From contig NZ_JAQIYM010000017.1 in NCBI RefSeq assembly GCF_028823535.1, positions 85,381-149,380 on the forward strand: DNA of 64,000 nucleotides. The letters run 5' to 3'. Below are positions 7,112 through 15,819 of the stretch, one piece after another. Source of the DNA: Pseudomonas serbica (GTDB lineage Bacteria > Pseudomonadota > Gammaproteobacteria > Pseudomonadales > Pseudomonadaceae). The first letter of the stretch is position 1. The number at the start of each line of letters is the position of its first letter. The notes under the pieces were generated by a model, which saw nothing but the letters and a program-made list of their open reading frames with translations, did no database searches and was not told the DNA's origin. The translations under genes and the position numbers were made by a program.

Positions 7112-9067
7112 ATGTCCGACATCCTCTGGCAACCCACCGCCGAGCGCATTGGCAAGACTCGCATGGAGGCCTTTCGGCGCTTCATCAATCAACGCCACCA
7201 CCTGCACATCGACGACTATCCCGCCCTGCACCAGTGGTCAATCGATCAGCGCCCAGACTTCTGGCAAGACATCGTCGACTTCTTCGACATCCGCTTCCAT
7301 GAGCAACCCGATGCAGTCCTCCTGGAAGGGCCGCAAATGCCCAGCGCCCAGTGGTTCCCCGGCGCGACCCTGAACTTTGCCGAACACCTGCTGAGCCGTC
7401 GTGACGACGCCGTGGCAGTGGTGGCCGTGGCTGAAAACGGTCAGCGTGAGCACTTGACCTGGGCCGAATTGGCGGAGCACGTCGCCGGCTTTCAGAAGGG
7501 ATTGATCGCGGCCGGTGTCGGCCTCGGCGACCGGGTGGCGGCGTGCATGCCCAATACCTGGCAAACCCTGGTGGCCATGCTCGCCACCACCAGCCTCGGG
7601 GCCATCTGGTCTTGCTCTTCGCCAGACTTCGGCACACAAGGGGTGATCGACCGCTTCGGCCAGATCGAACCGAAAGTGTTGGTCACCTGCGCCGGCTATC
7701 GTTACGCCGGCAAGGAGATCGACCAGACCGCCAAGCTCAACGAAATCCTTGAGCGCCTGCCGACCTTGCAACAACTGGTCATCGTGCCTTACGCCCGGCC
7801 CAAAGCCCGCATCGAAGACTTCCATACCCAAGCCAACGTCACGCTCTGGGATGACTTCCATGAACCCGGCGGCGAACCGGATTTCGTCCCGGTGCCCTTC
7901 GCCCATCCGCTGTACATCCTCTACTCCAGCGGCACCACCGGCGTGCCCAAATGCATCATCCACAGCACCGGCGGCGTGCTGCTGCAACACGTCAAGGAAC
8001 ACGGGCTGCATTGCGATCTCGGCCCCGGTGACCGCTTGTTCTACTACACCACTTGCGGCTGGATGATGTGGAACTGGCTGGTATCGGCCCTGGCGGTGGG
8101 CAGCGCCGTTGTGCTGTACGATGGCTCACCGTTCCAGCCCGACGCCGAACGCTTGATCGACCTGATCGACGACGAGGGCATCACGGTATTCGGCACCAGC
8201 CCCAAGTACCTGGCCACCCTGGAAAGCAGCGGCATGAAGCCTGGGCAAAGCCATGACTTGAGCAGCCTCAAGACCTTGCTCTGTACCGGTTCGGCGCTGT
8301 CGCCGCAAAGCTACGACTACGTCTATCGGGATTTCAAGGCCGACCTGTGCCTGGCGTCGATGTCGGGCGGTACCGACATCGTCTCGTGCTTTGTCAACGG
8401 CAACCCCTGGCAGCCGGTGCGCCGGGGCGAAATCCAGGGCAAGAGCCTGGCCATGGCCGTGGAGGTGTGGAACGACCAGGGCCATCCGGTGATCGGCGAA
8501 AAAGGCGAGCTGGTGTGTACCCGGCACTTCCCCGCGATGCCCATCGGCCTGTGGCACGACCCGGACGGCGAAAAACTCCGCGCCTCGTATTTCAGCCAGT
8601 TTCCCGGCGTCTGGGCGCAGGGCGACTACGCCGAACAACGGCCCCATGGCGCAATGATGATCCACGGCCGCTCAGACGCTGTACTCAATCCTGGTGGCGT
8701 ACGCATCGGCACCGCGGAAATCTATCGCCAGGTGGAGAAAGTCCCGCAAGTGCTCGACAGCGTGGCCATTGGGCAGCAATGGCACGATGATGTGCGGATC
8801 GTGCTGTTCGTGCGCTTACGCGATGGGGTGGCACTCGACGATGCGCTGCAGCAGCAGATCCGCCAGGTCATTCGCGCCAACACCACGCCGCGGCATGTAC
8901 CGGCGAAGATTGTCGCGGTGACCGACATTCCGCGAACCATCAGCGGTAAAGTCGTAGAACTGGCAGTGCGCAATGTAGTGCACGGGCAAAAAGTGAAAAA
9001 CACCGATGCCCTGGCCAACCCTCAAGCGCTCGAGCAATTCCGCAACCGTCCCGAACTCCAGGACTGA
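7112..9067 (+). CDS. Acetoacetyl-CoA synthetase (acetoacetate-CoA ligase)
   Basis: Protein of 651 residues of the acyl-adenylate-forming family, at the normal length for acetoacetyl-CoA synthetase. The AMP-binding signature YSSGTTGVPKCI is near residue 271; further motifs are TTCGWMMWNW, MSGGTDIVSCF and the C-terminal ISGKVVELAVRN carrying the adenylation lysine. The N-terminal region LWQPTAERIGKTRMEAFRRF matches the acetoacetyl-CoA-specific subgroup rather than acetyl-CoA synthetase. It activates the acetoacetate made by BdhA (ATP + CoA), feeding thiolysis to acetyl-CoA. Start ATG 7112 has GAAGAAGAGG upstream. Likely co-transcribed with the permease and bdhA. Confidence 0.9.
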   Translation: MSDILWQPTAERIGKTRMEAFRRFINQRHHLHIDDYPALHQWSIDQRPDFWQDIVDFFDIRFHEQPDAVLLEGPQMPSAQWFPGATLNFAEHLLSRRDDAVAVVAVAENGQREHLTWAELAEHVAGFQKGLIAAGVGLGDRVAACMPNTWQTLVAMLATTSLGAIWSCSSPDFGTQGVIDRFGQIEPKVLVTCAGYRYAGKEIDQTAKLNEILERLPTLQQLVIVPYARPKARIEDFHTQANVTLWDDFHEPGGEPDFVPVPFAHPLYILYSSGTTGVPKCIIHSTGGVLLQHVKEHGLHCDLGPGDRLFYYTTCGWMMWNWLVSALAVGSAVVLYDGSPFQPDAERLIDLIDDEGITVFGTSPKYLATLESSGMKPGQSHDLSSLKTLLCTGSALSPQSYDYVYRDFKADLCLASMSGGTDIVSCFVNGNPWQPVRRGEIQGKSLAMAVEVWNDQGHPVIGEKGELVCTRHFPAMPIGLWHDPDGEKLRASYFSQFPGVWAQGDYAEQRPHGAMMIHGRSDAVLNPGGVRIGTAEIYRQVEKVPQVLDSVAIGQQWHDDVRIVLFVRLRDGVALDDALQQQIRQVIRANTTPRHVPAKIVAVTDIPRTISGKVVELAVRNVVHGQKVKNTDALANPQALEQFRNRPELQD

Positions 9068-9140
9068 AATACCCCCCCCTCGACGTGCAATACGTCGATT
9101 TCCATGGCAAAAAGCACCCGCGAAGCATTCAATGATAAAA

Positions 9141-9193
9141 ATGACCTGAAGCAGGTCATCCAGCGTCTACTGCCCTGCAAGGACAGTAGACGC
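9141..9193 (+). other. Two strong hairpins in the leader of the hybrid kinase
   Basis: ATGACCTG-AAG-CAGGTCAT (9141-9159) and GCGTCTACTG ... CAGTAGACGC (9163-9193, 11-base interior) are two perfect stems in tandem. Neither is followed by a T-tract, so a simple intrinsic terminator for the upstream gene is not clear. They lie 31 bases before the kinase start and could be an end-of-operon structure or a leader element. Confidence 0.5.
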
Positions 9194-9224
9194 CGCCACA
9201 CCGACTTATGTGCAGGACAACTTG

Positions 9225-11762
9225 ATGAACGCATCACCAACCGGCAGCGATGCCCAGGCCCTGATTGCCAGACTCGACTGGGCGAACAGTCCGCTAGGCG
9301 CTGCCGGTACCTGGCCGCAGAGCCTGCGTACCGCCGTGGACATCGTGATTCATTCGCCGATGCCGATGCTGCTGCTCTGGGGGCCGCAACTGACGCAGAT
9401 CTATAACGACGGCTTCGCGCTACTCGCCGGCAGCAAGCATCCGCACGCTTTCGGACAGCCAACCCACCAGATCTGGCCCGAATTAAAGGACTTTACCGAC
9501 CCGATTTACAACGCGGTCCTACAAGGCCAGGTGCGAACCTACAGTGAACAGCGCTTCACCCTACAGCGCGACGGTATCGATTCCGACTTCTGGCTGGACC
9601 TGACCTACAGCCCCATCCGTGACGAAAACGCCCAGGTCGCCGGGATCCTGGTCACCGCCATCGAAACCAACGAGCGCCGGCGCATCGCCCTTGAACTGGA
9701 ACAGCGCTCCGCCGCGAGCCTCAAGGCCCAGCAAGACACCGAGGAGCGCCTGCAATTGGCCCTCGCCGCCACCGACGCGGTCGGCACCTGGGATTGGGAC
9801 ATCAGTGAGGACCGCTTCATCGCCGACGCCCATTTCGCCCAATTGCACGGCATTGAACCCTCCCTGTCCAGCCAGCTACCGATCAGCGAATACCTGCACG
9901 GCGTCCACCCCGAAGACCGCACCTTGATCGCCCGCAGCATCAAGCATTGCATCACTCACGGCACTGAATACGCCGAGGAATACCGCCTGTTGCAAGCCGA
10001 TGGCCAGTTGCGCTGGGTGTTCGCCCGCGGACGTTGCTACAAGGATCACCACGGCCGGCCGATCCGCTTCCTCGGTGCCGCCCTGGACCTGACCGATCGC
10101 AAAAACACCGAGCAGGCCTTGCGCCAGAGCCAGACCGAGCTGCAGTTGATCATCAATGCCATGCCGATCCTGATCAGCTACGTCGACCGCCAGGAGCGCT
10201 TTCGCCTGAATAACGCCGCCTACCTCGACTGGTATGGCCTGACGCCCCAGGAACTCTATGGCCGCACCATCCTTGAAGTGCTGGGCGAGGAGGCCTATGC
10301 CCTGCGCGCCGAGTACATCGCCCAGGCCCTGGCCGGCAAGGCCTGCTGCTTCAGCATCAGCACCCCGCACCGCGATGGCAGCATCCGCCAGGCGCTGATG
10401 AATTACCTGCCGCGTCACGGTGCAGATGGCGCGGTGAATGGTTTCTATATCTTCGTCATCGACGAAACCGAGCGTAAACAGACCGAAGAAGCCCTGCGCA
10501 ACCTCAACGAAACCCTCGAGGAACGGGTGAGCGCCCGTACCCGACAACTGGCCGAGGCCAATGAAAAACTGCTCAGCGAAATGTTCGAACGCGAGCGCGC
10601 CGAAGAAGCCCTGCGCCATGCGCAAAAGATGGAAGCGGTCGGCCAGCTTACCGGCGGCATCGCCCATGACTTCAACAACATGCTCACCGGCATCATTGGC
10701 AGCCTCGACCTGATGCAACGCTACATTGCCGAAGGCCGCGCCGCCGAAATCACTCGCTTCACCGAGGCCGCGGTTTCCTCGGCCAACCGCGCCGCCGCCC
10801 TCACCCATCGCCTGCTGGCGTTCTCCAGACGGCAGTCGCTGGATCGCAAGACACTGAACGCCAATGACCTGATCCACTCCCTGGAGGACCTGCTAAGCCG
10901 GACCAAGGGCGACCATATCGAACTCAAGCTGCAACTGGCCAAGGACGTCTGGCCGGTCAGCACCGATGTCAGCCAGCTGGAAAACGCCCTGCTCAACCTG
11001 GTGATCAATGCCCGGGACGCCATGCCCGATGGTGGCCAGCTGTGCATCGAGACCGCCAATGTCTATCTGGACGGCAGTGACATCACCACCCTGGAGCCGG
11101 TCAAGGCCGGGGATTACCTGATGATCGCGGTCAGTGACAATGGCACCGGCATGACCCCAAAGGTTTTGGCCAAGGCGTTCGACCCGTTCTTCACCACCAA
11201 ACCCATCGGCCAGGGCACCGGATTGGGCTTGTCGATGATCTACGGGTTCGCCCAGCAGTCCGGTGGCCACGTGACCCTGTTCAGCATGCCCGGCCAAGGC
11301 ACCAGTGTGCGCCTGTATTTGCCGCGGCTATTGGGCCAGGAGCCGCAGGATGTCCTATCGCCGGTGATCGGCGAAACACCGTCGGCGATTGCCGGCGAAA
11401 CGGTCGTGCTGGTGGAAGACGACCCGGCGGTGCGCATGCTGGTCTTCGATCTGCTCAAGGAGTTGGGTTATCACGCCTATGAAGCCGAAGACGCGAAGAC
11501 CGCCCTGCCCTTGCTCGAATCCGACCTGCGGGTCGATCTGTTGGTCACCGATGTCGGGCTACCCGGGATGAACGGCCGGCAACTGGCCGAGATTGCCCGT
11601 CAGCATCGGCCCGAGCTGAAAGTGCTGTTCATGACCGGATACGCGCAAATGGCCGCCGAACGCCAGGGCTTTCTCGAAGATGGCATGGACATGGTGGCCA
11701 AGCCGTTTTCCATTGATCTGTTGGCCAACAAGATTCGCACGATGATCGGCCAACCGCAGTGA
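9225..11762 (+). CDS. PAS-domain hybrid sensor histidine kinase
   Basis: Protein of 845 residues. The N-terminal sensory part holds about three PAS/PAC-like units (roughly residues 10-145, 170-300 and 310-420), with no membrane segment, so it senses in the cytoplasm. A coiled coil (about 425-465) leads to HisKA with phospho-accepting His481 (GGIAHDFNNML), the HATPase domain (N box LLNLVINARDAM, then DNGTGM and GTGLGLSMIYG), and a C-terminal receiver with Asp776 (LLVTDVGLPG), Thr and Lys positions MTGYA and KPF. I choose ATG 9225, preceded by AGGAC, over a GTG 15 bases earlier. No response-regulator gene is adjacent, so the output partner is unknown. Confidence 0.88.
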   Translation: MNASPTGSDAQALIARLDWANSPLGAAGTWPQSLRTAVDIVIHSPMPMLLLWGPQLTQIYNDGFALLAGSKHPHAFGQPTHQIWPELKDFTDPIYNAVLQGQVRTYSEQRFTLQRDGIDSDFWLDLTYSPIRDENAQVAGILVTAIETNERRRIALELEQRSAASLKAQQDTEERLQLALAATDAVGTWDWDISEDRFIADAHFAQLHGIEPSLSSQLPISEYLHGVHPEDRTLIARSIKHCITHGTEYAEEYRLLQADGQLRWVFARGRCYKDHHGRPIRFLGAALDLTDRKNTEQALRQSQTELQLIINAMPILISYVDRQERFRLNNAAYLDWYGLTPQELYGRTILEVLGEEAYALRAEYIAQALAGKACCFSISTPHRDGSIRQALMNYLPRHGADGAVNGFYIFVIDETERKQTEEALRNLNETLEERVSARTRQLAEANEKLLSEMFERERAEEALRHAQKMEAVGQLTGGIAHDFNNMLTGIIGSLDLMQRYIAEGRAAEITRFTEAAVSSANRAAALTHRLLAFSRRQSLDRKTLNANDLIHSLEDLLSRTKGDHIELKLQLAKDVWPVSTDVSQLENALLNLVINARDAMPDGGQLCIETANVYLDGSDITTLEPVKAGDYLMIAVSDNGTGMTPKVLAKAFDPFFTTKPIGQGTGLGLSMIYGFAQQSGGHVTLFSMPGQGTSVRLYLPRLLGQEPQDVLSPVIGETPSAIAGETVVLVEDDPAVRMLVFDLLKELGYHAYEAEDAKTALPLLESDLRVDLLVTDVGLPGMNGRQLAEIARQHRPELKVLFMTGYAQMAAERQGFLEDGMDMVAKPFSIDLLANKIRTMIGQPQ

Positions 11763-11816
11763 GTTAGGGCATAATCGCGCGCCACGCTGTCAAGACCGTT
11801 GCAAGGTATCTACCCC

Positions 11817-12092
11817 ATGAAAGCTCAAGCCCGCCATATCCTGGTGAAAACCTCGGAAGAAGCCGAGCAACTCAAGCAACGCATCGCCAAAGGCGAAGCC
11901 TTCGATGTGTTGGCCAAGAAGTACTCCACCTGCCCGTCCGGCAAACGCGGTGGCGACCTGGGCGAAGTGCGGCCGGGGCAGATGGTCGGTGCGATCGATG
12001 CAGTGATCTTCAAGAAACCGTTGCGGGTGGTGCATGGGCCGATCAAGAGCAAGTTCGGGTATCACCTGGTGCAGGTGTTTTACCGGGATTGA
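11817..12092 (+). CDS. ppiC: Peptidyl-prolyl cis-trans isomerase, parvulin type
   Basis: Protein of 91 residues consisting of a single rotamase domain with no signal peptide, so cytoplasmic like E. coli PpiC (93 residues). Recognisable elements are ARHILVKTSEEAE, the conserved loop KYSTCPSGKRGGDLG and the C-terminal SKFGYHLVQVFYRD. It catalyses cis-trans isomerisation of peptide bonds before proline. Start ATG 11817. It stands alone between the hybrid kinase and a REP pair, and is convergent with kdgK. Confidence 0.92.
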   Translation: MKAQARHILVKTSEEAEQLKQRIAKGEAFDVLAKKYSTCPSGKRGGDLGEVRPGQMVGAIDAVIFKKPLRVVHGPIKSKFGYHLVQVFYRD

Positions 12093-12104
12093 CTCGTCAG
12101 GTTC

Positions 12105-12177
12105 AGGGCCTCTTCGCGAGCAAGCCCGCTCCCACAGGGGATCCTCAGTGTCCCCTGTGGGAGCGAGCCAGCGGCCA
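12105..12177. repeat. REP pair, right copy truncated
   Basis: TTCGCGAGCAAGCCCGCTCC followed by a short spacer and CCTGTGGGAGCGAGCCAGCGG. The second copy has lost the CTTGCTCGC arm. It separates the convergent ppiC and kdgK genes. Confidence 0.85.
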
Positions 12178-12185
12178 TCCTCCAC

Positions 12186-13103
12186 TTACCTGGGAATCAA
12201 CGCCCCCGGCACCTGAATCACCCGACTCGCCAACCGATGCCCCGCCTCGGCCGCCTCGACCGGGCTCCCACCCTTGAGCCGCGAAGCCAGGTACGCCGCA
12301 CTGAACGAATCCCCCGCTGCCGTGGTATCCACCACCCGTTCAACCTTCTGCGCCGGCACTTCGAACGACTCGCCGGGACAACGGATCAGACATGCCTCGG
12401 CACCACGCTTGAGCACCACTTCAGGCGTACCGATCTGCTCGTAGGCTGCAAAAATCGCCGCACAATCGGAGAAATGGAACAGCGCCTGCTCGTCATCGAC
12501 GGTCAGCAGCGCCAGGTCGACATAGGGCAGGACCTTGCGATAGGCCGCCCGGGCGTCCTCAATCGAAGCCCATAACCGCGGGCGGTAGTTGTTGTCGAAA
12601 ACGATCCGCGCATCTCGCTGGCGGGCCTCGATCAGGGTTTCCAGCAATTTTTGCCGACCTTGTACCCCCAGTACGGCAAGGGTGATGCCGCTGAAATACA
12701 ACACGTCGTAATCCGGTAGCGCCGCCAGGATCGGCGCGGCGGCCGGGGTGGTGAAACAATCGCGCACCGCCGCTTCGTTGCGCCAATAGAGAAAACGACG
12801 CTCGCCGGCGGCGTCGGTCTGGATGCAATACAGCCCCGGCAAGCGGCCGGGCAAACGCTGGACCAGGCCCAGGCCAATGTTTTCGGCGGCCCAGCCATGG
12901 CACATGGCATCGCTGAAACTGTCATCGCCCAAGGCGGTGACGTAATCCACCGTGCCAGCGGCGCCCAGTTCCCGGGACAGATAGACCGCGGTGTTCAGGG
13001 TGTCGCCGCCGAAACTCTGTTGCAGACTGCCGTCGGCGCGCTGCTGCAATTCGATCATGCATTCGCCGATCAGGGCGATGCGTGGGGTGTTGATGGTGTT
13101 CAT
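12186..13103 (-). CDS. kdgK: 2-keto-3-deoxygluconate kinase (PfkB family)
   Basis: Protein of 305 residues, start ATG at 13103 (MNTINTPRIALIGECMIEL). The PfkB/ribokinase signatures are visible: N-terminal GGDTLNTAVYLSREL and C-terminal DTTAAGDSFSAAYLA with the catalytic Asp of AAGDSF. The start GECMIEL and the length match KDG kinases, which phosphorylate 2-keto-3-deoxygluconate to KDPG for the Entner-Doudoroff aldolase. It is the distal gene of the minus-strand cluster reaching back to 18840; a REP pair lies just upstream. In this cluster it would use KDG produced by the PLP enzyme next door. Confidence 0.87.
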   Translation of the reverse strand: MNTINTPRIALIGECMIELQQRADGSLQQSFGGDTLNTAVYLSRELGAAGTVDYVTALGDDSFSDAMCHGWAAENIGLGLVQRLPGRLPGLYCIQTDAAGERRFLYWRNEAAVRDCFTTPAAAPILAALPDYDVLYFSGITLAVLGVQGRQKLLETLIEARQRDARIVFDNNYRPRLWASIEDARAAYRKVLPYVDLALLTVDDEQALFHFSDCAAIFAAYEQIGTPEVVLKRGAEACLIRCPGESFEVPAQKVERVVDTTAAGDSFSAAYLASRLKGGSPVEAAEAGHRLASRVIQVPGALIPR

Positions 13104-13138
13104 TATTGTGGGGTCTCTGGTGTTGCTGCGGTGTCTGA

Positions 13139-13219
13139 CGGGGCCCCTTCGCGAGCAAGCCCGCTCCCACATTTGATCGCATTCCAATGTGGGAGCGGGC
13201 TTGCTCGCGAAGGCCGCAA
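13139..13219. repeat. REP pair
   Basis: CTTCGCGAGCAAGCCCGCTC and its inverted partner GTGGGAGCGGGCTTGCTCGC, separated by about 20 bases. It lies between the PLP enzyme gene and kdgK in the same operon, where REP hairpins often modulate mRNA stability. Confidence 0.93.
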
Positions 13220-13232
13220 CTCGGTGCTGGTC

Positions 13233-14450
13233 TTAGAAACAGGTTTCCATGTTCTCGATGACGTTCAACTGCTCATCCACCAGGCACCCCGTGCGCCACT
13301 TGTCGAACGTCAGGCACGGGTGCGAAGTGCCGAACGAAATGATGTCGCCCACCCGCAAATCTACCCCCGGCGCCACGGTCATGAAGGCATGCTGGTCCAT
13401 TACGGCAGTCACCTTGCAGGCGCTCACATCATCGCCCTTGGCCGGCACCACACCGGCCCGGTAACGCAGCAACGGCACCGGCAAACCGGCGTCATAGGCT
13501 ACGTCGCGTTTGCCAAGGGCGATCACCGCAAAGCCGGGCTCGGGCAACGACTGCACGTGTGCCCAGACTTCCAGCGCCGGGCGCAGGCCCTCCTGCAGAT
13601 CGCTGCGACGGTCGAGCACGCAGCACTGCGCTTCCTTGTAGATGCCATGGTCGTGTGCCACATAGCTGCCGGGACGCAAGACACTGAGGAAACGCCCGCC
13701 AGCGTTCTGCGCCTCGAACTCTTCGGCAATCAGGTCATACCAGGCCGAACCTGAAGCAGTGATGATCGGCTTGGCAATCGCGAAAGCGCCGCTGTCCTGC
13801 AATTGCACCGCCAGGCGCACCAGGGAGCTGGCGAACGCGCGAATGCCGCTCACCGCGTGGTCACCGTGGATCACGCCTTCATAACCCTCGATCCCGGTCA
13901 GCGCCAATGCCGGTTGCGCGGAGATCGCCTTGGCCAGGTCCAGCACCTCTTGCTCGCTGCGGCAACCGCAACGACCACCGACCACGCCGTACTCGATCAT
14001 TACGTTCAGGCGCACACCGCGGGAAGCGAAATAGGCACCGAGGTCGGCGACGTTGTCGGGGTGATCAACCATGCAATAGAAGTCGAACGTCGGATCAGCC
14101 AGCAAATCGGCAATCAACGCCATGTTCGGTGTGCCGACCAGTTGGTTGGCCATCAGCACCCGATGCACGCCGTGGGCGTAGGCTGCACGGGTTTGCGTGG
14201 CGCTGGCCAGGGTAATGCCCCAGGCACCGGCATCGAGTTGCCGGCGAAACAGCGCCGGGGTCATGCTGGTTTTGCCGTGGGGCGCGAGTTCAGCGCCGCT
14301 GTTGCTGACAAAGTCCTGCATCCAGCGGATGTTGTGTTCCAGCGCCTGGCGATGCAGCACCAGCGCTGGCAGGCTGACGTCGCGCACCAGATTGGCGCCA
14401 GTGTGGGCAAAGCCCTTTTCCACGGCGGCAGTATTCTTGGCAGAAGACAT
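13233..14450 (-). CDS. Fold-type III PLP amino acid dehydratase, probable D-glucosaminate dehydratase
   Basis: Protein of 405 residues of the alanine-racemase-fold DSD1/D-threonine aldolase group. Lys60 in APHGKTSM is the expected PLP lysine. Near the C terminus, SHPCLTFDKWR gives His377 and Cys379, the H-x-C zinc pair of eukaryotic D-serine dehydratase (D-threonine aldolases usually have H-x-D/N), so an elimination (ammonia-lyase) reaction is favoured. Start ATG 14450 follows GAGGAG. The neighbours are an IclR regulator, RidA, an amino-acid ABC importer and KDG kinase. Removing ammonia from D-glucosaminate gives KDG, which explains all of them. The substrate is inferred; D-serine or another D-amino acid remains possible. 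Confidence 0.7.
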   Translation of the reverse strand: MSSAKNTAAVEKGFAHTGANLVRDVSLPALVLHRQALEHNIRWMQDFVSNSGAELAPHGKTSMTPALFRRQLDAGAWGITLASATQTRAAYAHGVHRVLMANQLVGTPNMALIADLLADPTFDFYCMVDHPDNVADLGAYFASRGVRLNVMIEYGVVGGRCGCRSEQEVLDLAKAISAQPALALTGIEGYEGVIHGDHAVSGIRAFASSLVRLAVQLQDSGAFAIAKPIITASGSAWYDLIAEEFEAQNAGGRFLSVLRPGSYVAHDHGIYKEAQCCVLDRRSDLQEGLRPALEVWAHVQSLPEPGFAVIALGKRDVAYDAGLPVPLLRYRAGVVPAKGDDVSACKVTAVMDQHAFMTVAPGVDLRVGDIISFGTSHPCLTFDKWRTGCLVDEQLNVIENMETCF

Positions 14451-14489
14451 GGTCGAACTCCTCACATTCGCGGCCGCGGGCAGCCGCTG

Positions 14490-15254
14490 TTATTCGTTGA
14501 TGCGACGGGCCAGGCTGTTCGCGCTATCGATCAGCACCCGGCGGTAGTCGTCGTAATTGTTCCTGGCATCGGCCCGGGGGGCGACGATGCACAGTGTCGC
14601 GATGGCCACCCCGTTTGGGTCTTTGACCGGGGCGGCGAAACAATGGGTAAAAGTGTCGGCGACGCTATCGAACGAGAAAAATCCATCGATACCGGCCTGG
14701 CGGATTTCCTTGAGAAACTGCTCCAGGGGCAAGCGTTCGCCGGTGGGCAGGATGAAGTCGTCGTGGTCGATCAAATCGACGATTTCCTGGTCGCTCAAAT
14801 GCGCCAGCAACAGGCGCCCGGACGCGGTCCAGGGAATGGGCGCGTTCTCGCCGATGTCCGAGGAAATGCGGAAATGCCGCTCACCCTCCTTCATCAGTGC
14901 GACGGTGTATTTACGCCCGTTGAGCAGGCACATCTGCGCGGTTTCACGGGTCTGGCTGACGATGTCCTGCAGGGCGTGATCGGCCTCGCGGCTCAGGTCG
15001 AAGTGGCGCAGGTGCGCCTGCCCGAGGAAGTACAGCTGGCGGCCGAGGTAGACGTGACCGTCCTTGCCCACCGGCTCCAGGATCCGCCGTTCGAGCAACG
15101 AGGCCACCAGCTCGTAGACCGTGGATTTGGGGCTGCCGATGCCGCTGGCGATGTCGTTCGGGCGCAGGGGCTGGCCGATCTCCTTGAGGAAATCGAGGAT
15201 ATCGAACGCCCGGTCCAGACCGCGAGCCCGGCGCTTGATGGTGTCTTCGCTCAT
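14490..15254 (-). CDS. IclR-family transcriptional regulator
   Basis: Protein of 254 residues. N-terminal winged helix-turn-helix (about residues 9-70: RAFDILDFLKEIGQPLRPND, then GSPKSTVYELVASLLERR) and C-terminal IclR effector domain with the usual PWTASGRLLLAHL segment. Start ATG 15254 is chosen because GGGAA lies upstream; an in-frame ATG five codons earlier is possible. It lies inside the cluster, between ridA and the dehydratase, and probably controls it through the inverted repeat at 18864-18903, with the imported amino sugar acid or KDG as ligand. Regulation and ligand are inferred. Confidence 0.88.
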   Translation of the reverse strand: MSEDTIKRRARGLDRAFDILDFLKEIGQPLRPNDIASGIGSPKSTVYELVASLLERRILEPVGKDGHVYLGRQLYFLGQAHLRHFDLSREADHALQDIVSQTRETAQMCLLNGRKYTVALMKEGERHFRISSDIGENAPIPWTASGRLLLAHLSDQEIVDLIDHDDFILPTGERLPLEQFLKEIRQAGIDGFFSFDSVADTFTHCFAAPVKDPNGVAIATLCIVAPRADARNNYDDYRRVLIDSANSLARRINE

Positions 15255-15310
15255 GTCAGTGGTTCCCATTCAAATTCGCCGGGATGTTAACGGAATGCGG
15301 TGTCGACAGT

Positions 15311-15390
15311 CAGGCCGCCTTCGCGAGCAGGCTCGCTCCCACATTTGGAATGCGATCCCCTGTGGGAGCGAGCCTGCTCGCGAAGAAGTC
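15311..15390. repeat. REP pair
   Basis: TTCGCGAGCAGGCTCGCTCC and inverted GTGGGAGCGAGCCTGCTCGC. Located between ridA and the IclR gene, so it is a second REP hairpin inside this minus-strand cluster. Confidence 0.93.
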
Positions 15391-15399
15391 ACCGCGGAC

Positions 15400-15789
15400 T
15401 CAAGCCTTTTTCTTGTACGCAATGCAGTCGATCTCGACCTTGCAGTCGACCATCATGTTCGCCTGCACGCAGGCCCGCGCCGGGGCGTGTTCGGGCTTGA
15501 AGTACTCGGCGAAAACCTTGTTGAAACTGGTGAAATCCCGCGGATCCTCCAGCCACACGCCAACACGTACCACATCTTCCAGGGCGTAACCTGCTTCATC
15601 GAGAATCGCGACCAGGTTCTTCATGGTCTGGTGAGTCTGCTCGACAATACCGCCAGTGATGATCTCGCCGTCCACCGCCGGCACCTGCCCGGAAACGTGC
15701 AGCCAGCCGTCGGCTTCAACGGCGCGTGCGAAGGGGCGCGGCTGACCGCCGGCGGCGGTGCTGCCGGTGCCGTAACGAGTAATGCTCAT
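15400..15789 (-). CDS. RidA-family enamine/imine deaminase
   Basis: Protein of 129 residues, one YjgF/YER057c/UK114 domain. Arg105 in APARACVQA is the conserved arginine that binds the carboxylate of the enamine/imine substrate, and GYALEDVVRVGVWLEDPRDF is the central signature. RidA proteins hydrolyse reactive 2-aminoacrylate-type intermediates released by PLP dehydratases. Its place between the ABC transporter and a PLP dehydratase fits a dedicated role in deaminating the intermediate of that enzyme to a 2-keto acid. The start ATG has GGAGAAACACCC upstream. Confidence 0.9.
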   Translation of the reverse strand: MSITRYGTGSTAAGGQPRPFARAVEADGWLHVSGQVPAVDGEIITGGIVEQTHQTMKNLVAILDEAGYALEDVVRVGVWLEDPRDFTSFNKVFAEYFKPEHAPARACVQANMMVDCKVEIDCIAYKKKA

Positions 15790-15819
15790 GGGTGTTTCTC
15801 CTGATTGAAAATCGAGTGT

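Noticed and set aside
12105..15390. N-terminal extensions with WERACSRR-like sequence before kdgK and other genes
   Set aside because: They are translations of REP elements upstream of the true starts.
14490..15789. D-glutamate or D-serine pathway as the role of the IclR/RidA/PLP-enzyme cluster
   Set aside because: It would leave the KDG kinase in the cluster unexplained, and no D-amino acid dehydrogenase is present. It is kept only as an alternative.
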